A DNA stretch of 64,000 nt from CAVQGZ01 sp942491665 (GTDB lineage Bacteria; Actinomycetota; Actinomycetes; Jiangellales; Jiangellaceae): positions 558,001 through 622,000 of the forward strand of contig CALOBR010000001.1 of assembly GCA_942491665.1 (NCBI GenBank), read 5' to 3'. The translations under genes were made by a program, and so were the position numbers. Below, piece after piece: positions 54,101 through 60,577 of this stretch. Position 1 is the first letter of the stretch, and every line of letters starts with the position of its first letter. The notes below the pieces were generated by a model, which was given only the letters and a program-made list of their open reading frames with translations, was not told the origin of the DNA and ran no database searches.

Positions 54101-54273
54101 CGAAGGCCTGTTCACACCATGCCAATGTCCAGCGTTGGCCCTGGGAGTCGGCCATTTTTCCGCACGACGACGTGCGCCTTCGCTGCTGTACCGCACGTAC
54201 ACGGCGCCCGACGCGGATTGTTCTGCGAAAAAGTGGCCGTTGTCGGTGCATATCCTCATCGTGTGAACAGGCC

Positions 54274-55647
54274 CTAGAGGAACGTGATGCCGACCTGGAA
54301 CAGACGTTCGACATCGTTGATGCGACGCTTGTCGGTCAGGAACAGGATCACATGATCTTCGGATTCGATCACGGTGTCGTGGTGCGCGATGACCACGTCA
54401 TCACCACGCACGATCGCACCGATGCTCGCGCCCGGTGGCAGTTTGATGTCCTCGACCGCGCGACCGACCACCTTGGAAGACGTCTGATCACCGTGCGCCA
54501 CCGCCTCGATCGCCTCGGCGGCGCCGCGCCGCAGCGAGTGCACCATGACCACATCGCCGCGACGTACGTGGGTCAACAAGGTACCGATGGTCGCCTGCTG
54601 CGGCGAGATCGCGATGTCAACCGCACCCGACTGCACCAGGTCGACGTAGGCCGCGCGGTTGATCAGCGCCATGACCTTGCGCGCACCCAGGCGCTTGGCC
54701 AGCATCGCCGACAGGATATTCGCCTCGTCGTCGTTGGTGACCGCACAGAACACATCGGTATCCTCGATGTTTTCTTCGAGCAGCAGGTCTTCATCCGCGG
54801 CATCACCCTGCAACACGATCGTGTGACGCAGGGTTTCGGCGACCCGGCGGGCGTGCTTTTCATTGTGCTCGATGATTTTCACGCGGTAGTCGTTCTCGAG
54901 CGCCGACGCCAGGCGTCGGCCAATGTTGCCGCCGCCGGCGAACATCAGCCGGCGAAACGGTTTCTCGGCCTTGCGCAACTCGGCCATGACCGCCGGGATG
55001 TTCTGCGCTGCGGCGATGAAGAACACCTCGTCGTCCGGCTCGATCACGGTGTGCCCTTCGGGCTCGATGGCGGTGCCCTTGCGGTAGATGGCAGCGACAC
55101 GCGCCTCGGCACCGCGCAGGTGTTCATTTAGGGTACGCAGTTCGTGCCCGACCAGCGGCCCGCCATAGTAGGCGCGCACTGCCACGAGGCGCACGCGTCC
55201 GCCGGCAAAGTCCAGCACCTGCAGCGCACCGGGGTGTTCGATCAGGCGCAGAATGTAGTCGGTGACCAGCTGCTCGGGGCTGATCAACACGTCGATCGGC
55301 AACGCCCCCTGGCTGAACAGCGCCGGATGCGCGAGGTACTCCGGGGCGCGCACACGCGCGATCTTGGTCGGGGTGTGGAACAGTGTCCAGGCAGTCTGGC
55401 AGGCGACCATATTGGTTTCGTCGCTATTGGTCACCGCGATGATCATATCGGCATCGTCGGCGCCGGCGCGCTGCAGCACATCCGGATGCGAGGCGCGGCC
55501 GCGGATGGTGCGGATGTCCAGGCGATCCTGCAGTTCGCGCAGCAGACTGTTGTCCTGGTCGACGACGGTGATGTCGTTGGCCTCGTTGGACAGGTTGTAC
55601 GCCACGGTAGTGCCGACCTGACCGGCGCCCAGAATGATGATCTTCAC
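54274..55647 (-). CDS. trkA: Trk system K+ regulatory subunit TrkA
   Basis: 457 residues with the normal duplicated layout: RCK/Rossmann domain 1 (MKIIILGAGQVGTTVAYNL, VVDQD), TrkA-C domain, Rossmann domain 2 (LMFAGGGNIGRRLASALEND, IIEHN), TrkA-C domain ending in NDVERLFQVGITFL. Binds NAD(H)/ATP and gates TrkH. Conserved order in Gammaproteobacteria is rsmB-ntrY-ntrX-trkA(-trkH); here 3.5 kb of other material separates trkA from ntrX/ybaK. Frame intact. Confidence 0.96.
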   Translation of the reverse strand: MKIIILGAGQVGTTVAYNLSNEANDITVVDQDNSLLRELQDRLDIRTIRGRASHPDVLQRAGADDADMIIAVTNSDETNMVACQTAWTLFHTPTKIARVRAPEYLAHPALFSQGALPIDVLISPEQLVTDYILRLIEHPGALQVLDFAGGRVRLVAVRAYYGGPLVGHELRTLNEHLRGAEARVAAIYRKGTAIEPEGHTVIEPDDEVFFIAAAQNIPAVMAELRKAEKPFRRLMFAGGGNIGRRLASALENDYRVKIIEHNEKHARRVAETLRHTIVLQGDAADEDLLLEENIEDTDVFCAVTNDDEANILSAMLAKRLGARKVMALINRAAYVDLVQSGAVDIAISPQQATIGTLLTHVRRGDVVMVHSLRRGAAEAIEAVAHGDQTSSKVVGRAVEDIKLPPGASIGAIVRGDDVVIAHHDTVIESEDHVILFLTDKRRINDVERLFQVGITFL

Positions 55648-56142
55648 GCTGCTGGATTCTGCTTATTCGTATTCAACCCTCATTCTAGCGCGGAACCGTC
55701 GATGACATTCGCAGCGCAGGCCGAAACCGCTGCCGGGTCCGCCTCGCCCACCCGCCGGTCCCGAACCGCAGATCCATCAACTCGATCCAGCGTGCCAGCG
55801 CATCGAATCGATCGGACGCGACCCAGCTTTCCGCGTGTGCCAGGCACCGGGCGACGGTCGATGTGACCAGGCGCCGGCGGTGAGCAGGCTGCAGAGGATG
55901 ACGACAGTGGATGGGGCCGCCCGCCCGGTCGCGGCAGACGGCAGTATCGACCGAGGGGGCCGGCAGCGATTCCCGTTATCGGGTGCCCATCGTTCAGGGG
56001 GACTGCACAGGTCATCATGCGTCGCCGTCTTGCGGGTGTGTGCAGGCGATCGTTGCCGCTGCGCCGTGACCTAAACATACCGGTGGGCCAACGCACCGCT
56101 CGTGGGGGGGCTGTGGGAACCAATCCCGAGCGTTTTAGTCAG
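55648..56142. other. Intergenic region upstream of trkA with a possible gene remnant
   Basis: 495 bases. On the minus strand, one frame from about 55870 to 55690 reads VARCLAHAESWVASDRFDAL and ARWIELMDLRFGTGGWARRT, with protein-like composition and no stop, but no start and no recognisable family. It may be the tail of a decayed gene. The trkA promoter should be within 55650-55720 (ATTCTGCTTATTCGTATTC near 55660 is AT-rich). Nothing else seen. Confidence 0.35.
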
Positions 56143-56164
56143 ATATTACGAATATACTGATATT
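56143..56164. promoter_or_regulatory. Triple alternating ATATT/AATAT operator-like site
   Basis: ATATT (56143-56147), AATAT (56151-56155) and ATATT (56160-56164) alternate in orientation with 3- and 4-base spacers, forming two overlapping palindromes directly upstream of the ribosome-binding site (AGGAGAGAG, 56166-56174). The sequence is strikingly AT-rich for this genome and looks like an ArsR/SmtB- or BigR-type operator. No regulator gene is adjacent. Confidence 0.5.
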
Positions 56165-56176
56165 CAGGAGAGAGAC

Positions 56177-56626
56177 ATGAGTGGTTTGATCAGCAACTTT
56201 CCCTACAACGGGGTCGTCACGGTGAATCGTGTGATCCTGAAACAGGGTTACACGGTCGATGATCTGCAGGAACGTGTCGCCGAACTGTGCGAAAACGTGA
56301 AAACGTATCACTCGGATACCGGCTTCGTCGGCGGCTTCGTTGCGCTGAACAGCGGCGAGATCTCGAATGAGGGTTCGACCGTGGGTCAGCCGGTGGACAC
56401 GGGCATGAAGGACCGCGAGGCCCTGATCGTGACCTTCTGGCGCTCGTTCGAGGAACACGAGGCATCGCACCGCAGCGAGACCTTCCAGCCGCTGTTCCGC
56501 AAGGTGCTGGAACTGTGCGAAAACGGCAACGAAGAACTGGCCTATGAAATGCTGTGGTCGGGCAAGGCCTATTCACCCGAAGACGCCAAGGCGGCGCGCG
56601 AGGCCAAGGAACGTTTCGCCGCGTAA
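56177..56626 (+). CDS. Small protein, possible dimeric alpha/beta-barrel (ABM-like)
   Basis: 149 residues from ATG 56177 with a strong Shine-Dalgarno. Composition is that of a folded cytoplasmic protein. REALIVTFWRSFEEHEASHR followed by SETFQPLFRKVLELCENGNE resembles the strand-helix pattern of antibiotic-biosynthesis-monooxygenase or heme-degrading barrels, where a Trp/Phe and His lie near a small-molecule or heme pocket; the match is weak and I do not assign a family. Two Cys residues (ELCENVKT, ELCENGNE) occur in near-identical ELCEN contexts. A palindromic site lies just upstream. Frame intact. Confidence 0.7.
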   Translation: MSGLISNFPYNGVVTVNRVILKQGYTVDDLQERVAELCENVKTYHSDTGFVGGFVALNSGEISNEGSTVGQPVDTGMKDREALIVTFWRSFEEHEASHRSETFQPLFRKVLELCENGNEELAYEMLWSGKAYSPEDAKAAREAKERFAA

Positions 56627-56879
56627 CCGGAGAACCGCCCGCCCCGACCTGTGCGGGGCGGGCATCCCCCCTTTCTGTTGCATCGGTTTCACAGCCCCGT
56701 CCCGGCGTTACACCCGCTCACCGGGCACAAAGCGGAAGGTGCGCCATGCTCAGACGACGCGGGCATTCGACGCCGGTCGAAGACTCGCGCTCTTAATGGG
56801 TCATTCCCCATCGCCCCTTACCACCGCAGCCGCCGGAATGACCTGCGTAGAGACAGCAGTGTCCCGGAGGAGAGATGCA

Positions 56880-57065
56880 ATGACCGATGTGGTCAAAGCG
56901 GTCATGTCGACCAACGCCGACTATGTCTCGACATTCGCTGACACGGGCAAACTGCCGATGCCACCAGGCAGGCACCTCGCGATCCTGACCTGCATGGATG
57001 CGCGCCTGGACCCGGCCAATTACGCCGCCAGTTCATCGGCCGGCACCGGCCGGCTGTGCCGATAA
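56880..57065 (+). pseudogene. Beta-carbonic-anhydrase N-terminal fragment
   Basis: 61 codons from ATG 56880 with GGAGGAGAG upstream. MTDVVKAVMSTNADYVSTFA and LAILTCMDARLDPANYA are the N-terminus of a small beta-carbonic-anhydrase-like protein; CMDAR holds the first zinc Cys with the Asp-Arg dyad. Homology ends abruptly near 57020, where the expected GDAHVIRNAGG segment (second and third zinc ligands) is absent and sequence of a minus-strand response regulator begins. Truncated, therefore inactive as it stands; deletion, insertion or a bad join could each explain it. Confidence 0.72.
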
Positions 57066-57456
57066 CCCTGGCCCAGCGAACAGCCTTCATCGGGCAGGAA
57101 CCGACGGTACGCTCCATGGCCGGCACGAGGCACGCGAGGTTCTCTTTGCTGACGAAGCCGTCGATACCCGCAAGCAATGGGTCCACGCGTTCTCTTCACG
57201 GATCGACCCCCGACAACATGATCACCGGCGGATCCGCCAGCTTGGCCGTCAGCCAGTGCAGGGTCGTGCGCACGTCGATATCCGGCAGAGAGTGATCGGC
57301 GAGGATCAGGTTCCAATCGCCGGGTCCGTTTGCCAGCTGTTCGGCACGGGCGGCGCGATCGGCATCGAACGGGACACCGTTGTTGTGCCGGTGGCGCAAC
57401 AGCAGTTTGGCGTCCTGGTCATCGTCTTCGATCACCAGTAGCCGAAAATGCGTCAA
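57020..57456 (-). pseudogene. Response-regulator receiver domain, frameshifted
   Basis: From a TTG at 57456: LLVIEDDDQDAKLLLRHR (acidic pocket), WNLILADHSLPDID (phospho-acceptor Asp in ADHSLP) and DPPVIMLSGVDP. After a frame change near 57200, DPLLAGIDGFVSKENLACLV contains the conserved Lys (VSKE). The receiver fold is therefore nearly complete, ending near 57060, where it meets the truncated carbonic-anhydrase gene. No output domain is attached. A single-domain CheY-like or stand-alone receiver is likely; the sensor partner is not visible. Upstream (57457-57581) a frame reads QRRKFAEAVAQTWRVLAAVE, perhaps the end of a lost partner gene. Confidence 0.68.
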
Positions 57457-57581
57457 ACACCTTTCCCTTGGGCAATTCGTTCAACAGCAGCCAGTACCCG
57501 CCAGGTCTGCGCAACCGCCTCGGCGAATTTCCTCCGCTGAGCATAGCAGTGCGGCATTGAACACTTTTTCTCCGAGGCCAA

Positions 57582-57981
57582 ACCCGCATGTTGTGCACCA
57601 GGTCACACTGTAAAAGCGCTTTTTGCAGGCGTTCTGAACAGACAGGTTTTTTTTCCGTTTGCGGTGTTCCGAGAGGCGCAGATCGTGTTCCGCGTTGTGC
57701 TGGTCGAATGCCTGCGGATTCTCGCTCGCTGTGGCTTGGTTTTACGCTGCACGTCCTTGTGCAGCGCCCTGCGGGCCGGCCTGCGGTCGTTTCAATCTGC
57801 TCCCGGCAGATTGCTCGCCCGAACGACAGCTGCGGCCAGGGTTTTGTTCGGCGCTTCCCCGTGCCTCACCCCTGCGGGGCTTGCGCGCAATACCGCTCCG
57901 GGCGGTATGGTCGCTCCAGGACGGCGCTACGGCGGCTGCGCATACCGCAGGCTCTTCGAATGTTGATACAACATGCAGGCT
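57582..57981 (+). repeat. Dispersed intergenic repeat, copy 3
   Basis: About 400 bases. Left end ACCCGCATGTTGTGCACCAGG (57582-57602, compare the inverted end at 4201) and right end GATACAACATGCAGGCTA (57964-57981) are inverted copies. The interior shares blocks with the minus strand of 53701-54100: GAATGCCTGCGGA, CTCGCTCGCTGTGGC, CCCTGCGGGCCGGC, CGAACGACAGCTG, GGTCGCTCCAGGACGGCGC. Several inner hairpins are visible (TGCACGTCCTTGTGCA; TACCGCTCCGGGCGGTA). No open frame with a known product. Confidence 0.65.
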
Positions 57982-58244
57982 AAACCACCACCAGACGCAC
58001 AGGCATGGGCACCGAATACACGATCGGTGGACGTCGCCGCGGCCCGGTTGGGGATAACGGCAGACTGCGACTGGAGTGCGGGGCGCCGATGAGAGCGTCG
58101 CGGCCGCCTGCCTCCGCGCTGATTCGGGCGGGATGATCAGGGGACAGCGGAGCCGCACACGGCCAGCGAACAACAACATGTGAATCGGTCGCGGCACCCG
58201 GTTTGAGTATGCGCTCGCGCCAACCGGGAGGGCAGGCAATCGCT

Positions 58245-58610
58245 TCAGCTTTTCTTCAACAGGTCGGACAGACCGGCAAAGGGATTGTGCGTGGCGGTGG
58301 ACGTGGACTTGTCGGCCGCGGCATCGCCATGCGCCGAATCGATATAACGCGAATGCTCGTTGTCGTGACAGTACAGGCACAACAGCTCCCAGTTGCTGCC
58401 GTCCGCCGGGTTGTTGTCGTGGTTGTGATCACGGTGGTGCACGGTCAGTTCGCGCAGATTCTCACGTGTGAACTCACGTGCGCAGCGACCGCAGACCCAG
58501 GGGTACATCTTCAACGCGCGTTCGCGATATCCCTGCTCGCGCGCCTCGCGATCGCGTCGCGCCTGGGCGACGACCCGATCGAGCTTGTTCGACGATTCTT
58601 CGCTTTTCAT
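58245..58610 (-). CDS. YajD-type HNH nuclease family protein
   Basis: 121 residues from ATG 58610 (MKSEESSNKLDRVVAQARRD). A zinc pair WVCGRCAREF is followed by the HNH core LTVHHRDHNHDNNPADGSNW and ELLCLYCHDNEHSR, giving the beta-beta-alpha-metal fold with two CxxC zinc knuckles. The C-terminal NPFAGLSDLLKK is typical of the YajD subgroup, small HNH proteins conserved in Proteobacteria with no known cellular role. Transcribed away from the repeat; ybaK starts farther upstream on the same strand. Frame intact. Confidence 0.88.
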   Translation of the reverse strand: MKSEESSNKLDRVVAQARRDREAREQGYRERALKMYPWVCGRCAREFTRENLRELTVHHRDHNHDNNPADGSNWELLCLYCHDNEHSRYIDSAHGDAAADKSTSTATHNPFAGLSDLLKKS

Positions 58611-58739
58611 AGCCAGCCACCCTGTTTGGTGTAGGTCAGCGGCCATTGTCGACCGACCGGCCGGCCGGTCCAGTCCCGTCCAGCAAGTCGACCCCGGAGC
58701 ACCGTACGCGGCAGCTGCGGCCCGCCACCGCGCATCCGC

Positions 58740-59213
58740 CTATCGCCCGATCGCCGCGACCGTGGCGTGACACACCGCGACCAGGTCCGCGGGGGCAATC
58801 TCGATATCCAGGCCACGCCGGCCGCCGCTGACGAAAATGCCGGGAAAGCCCATTGCTGTTTCATCCAACACCGTCGGCAGGCGCTTCTTCTGGCCCAGCG
58901 GACTGATACCGCCAACGATATAGCCGGTCGCCCGCTCTGCAGCAACCGGCTCGGCCATCGCGACCTTCTTGACCTTGCACGCAGCGGCCATCGCCTTGAG
59001 GTCGAGCTGTCCGCTGACCGGCACGATTGCCACGGCCAGCTGGCGCGAATCGCCATTCAGCGCCACCAACAGGGTCTTGAACACGCGCCGCGGATCCAGG
59101 CCGAGCACCTCGGCGGCCTCGAGGCCAAAGTTGCTGTTGTCGGGGTCGTGCGCATACTCGTGCACCGTGATCGCAACGCCGGCACGTTCGGCTGCCTTGA
59201 TCGCCGGGGTCAT
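58740..59213 (-). CDS. ybaK: Cys-tRNA(Pro)/Cys-tRNA deacylase YbaK
   Basis: 157 residues. YbaK hydrolyses Cys misattached to tRNA(Pro). Marks: MTPAIKAAERAGVAITVHEY, VFKTLLVALNGDSRQLAVAI with the catalytic Lys in FKT, and YIVGGISPLGQKKRLPTVLD (the GISPxGxKK motif). The start overlaps the ntrX stop by four bases, so it is the last gene of the rsmB-DUF4390-ntrY-ntrX-ybaK run. Frame intact. Confidence 0.94.
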   Translation of the reverse strand: MTPAIKAAERAGVAITVHEYAHDPDNSNFGLEAAEVLGLDPRRVFKTLLVALNGDSRQLAVAIVPVSGQLDLKAMAAACKVKKVAMAEPVAAERATGYIVGGISPLGQKKRLPTVLDETAMGFPGIFVSGGRRGLDIEIAPADLVAVCHATVAAIGR

Positions 59214-60577
59214 CGGCGATCCTTGATCTCGATACCGCGGTCGCGCAGCTTGCGGTACAGATGGGTGCGTTCCATGCCGGCCTCTTCGGCCATCTGGCTG
59301 ACGTTGCCGCCATGCTTGTCCAGCTGGTATTCGAGGTAGGACTTTTCGAACGCATCGCGCGCATCGCGCAACGGCTGATCGAACGACACGCCGGGCAGGC
59401 CGACCGCGCCGGTGGCCGCCTGCGCCGCACCCATGGCCGCCTCGATCTCCGGCGCGCCAATCTCTTCACCGGAACCGAGAATCAGCACGCGTTGGACAAG
59501 GTTCTTCAGTTCGCGGATGTTGCCCGGCCACGTGTGGTTGCGCAGGATATTCTGGGCGGCGATCGAGAACTTGCGATACGGCAGTTTGTCCTGCTCGACC
59601 AGGCGGTCAACCGCGCTTTGCAGCAACTCCGGGATGTCTTCGCGATGATCCCGCAGCGGCGGGACAACCAACGGCACCACGTTGAGTTGATAGAACAGGT
59701 CTTCGCGGAACTTGCCTTCCTCGACCGCGGCATGCAGATCGTGTCGCGTTGCAGCGATCACGCGGACATCGATGGTCACCGGCGTCGAGCCACCGACGCG
59801 CATGAACGAACCGGTGTCCAGTGCACCGACCAGCTGCGCCTGGGCCTCCAGATCCATGTCGGCGATCTCGTCGAGAAACAGCGTACCGCCGACGGCCTGC
59901 TCGAGACGGCCGTACTGGATGCTGCCGTCGCGTTCGCTGCCAAACAGTTCGCGTGCCGCGTTGCCCGGGCTGATCGTCGACACGGCCACATCGATGAACG
60001 GGCGGTCCTTGCGCGAGCTGTGCGCATGCAGGTAGCGCGCAAAGGTCTCACGACCGCTTCCCGGTTCGCCGGAAATCAGCACCCAGCTGTCATGCTGCGC
60101 GACGCGCTTGACCTGCTCGCGCAGGCGCAGGATCACGGCACTGTGGCCGATCGGTTCGATCACCGGCGAGGCGCGTCGCTTCAGGCCGACGTTTTCCTGC
60201 GCCAGGCGATCGGCCTCGAGCGCCCGCTCTACCGTCAGCAGCAGCTTGGCCAGTGACAGCGGCTTTTCGAGAAAGTCGTAGGCACCCAGACGGGTTGCCT
60301 CGACCGCGGTCTCGACGGTGCCGTGACCGGACATCATGATCACCGGACAGGGCAGGCCGCGCCCCTCCGACCACTCTTTCAACAGGCTGATGCCATCCAG
60401 GTCGGGCATCCAGATGTCGAGCAGGATCAGCTCGGGGCGCCGATCGCGCAGCGCCTGCTTGGCCGTCTCGGCGTTTTCGGCGACGACCACGTCGTAGTTT
60501 TCGTCTTCGAGGATATCGCTGACCGACTGGCGGATATCCGGCTCGTCATCGACCACCAGGATGTGTGGCGCGCTCAT
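59210..60577 (-). CDS. ntrX: NtrX-type response regulator lacking the GAFTGA motif
   Basis: 455 residues. Receiver domain 1-120 with phospho-acceptor Asp in LILLDIWMPDLDG and MMSGHGTVETAVEA; AAA+ domain about 140-370; Fis-type DNA-binding helix at the end (GGNVSQMAEEAGMERTHLYR). Departures from a sigma-54 activator are visible: Walker A is GEPGSGRET, with Arg for the invariant Lys, and the stretch after ELFGSERDG reads SIQYGRLEQAVGGTLFLDEI with no GAFTGA loop. Walker B (LFLDEI) and the GNIRELKN sensor are intact. The protein likely regulates sigma-70 promoters or acts without ATP-driven remodelling. Overlaps ntrY by four bases; cognate kinase is NtrY. Confidence 0.93.
   Translation of the reverse strand: MSAPHILVVDDEPDIRQSVSDILEDENYDVVVAENAETAKQALRDRRPELILLDIWMPDLDGISLLKEWSEGRGLPCPVIMMSGHGTVETAVEATRLGAYDFLEKPLSLAKLLLTVERALEADRLAQENVGLKRRASPVIEPIGHSAVILRLREQVKRVAQHDSWVLISGEPGSGRETFARYLHAHSSRKDRPFIDVAVSTISPGNAARELFGSERDGSIQYGRLEQAVGGTLFLDEIADMDLEAQAQLVGALDTGSFMRVGGSTPVTIDVRVIAATRHDLHAAVEEGKFREDLFYQLNVVPLVVPPLRDHREDIPELLQSAVDRLVEQDKLPYRKFSIAAQNILRNHTWPGNIRELKNLVQRVLILGSGEEIGAPEIEAAMGAAQAATGAVGLPGVSFDQPLRDARDAFEKSYLEYQLDKHGGNVSQMAEEAGMERTHLYRKLRDRGIEIKDRR

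Noticed and set aside
54053..54259. A 68-codon minus-strand frame between trkH and trkA
   Set aside because: It overlaps the repeat element edge, has no Shine-Dalgarno and no recognisable family; its protein-like look is not enough to call it.
55680..56123. A 147-codon minus-strand frame upstream of trkA
   Set aside because: Arg/Pro/Ala-rich composition without family similarity; only a short stretch in another frame looks protein-like.
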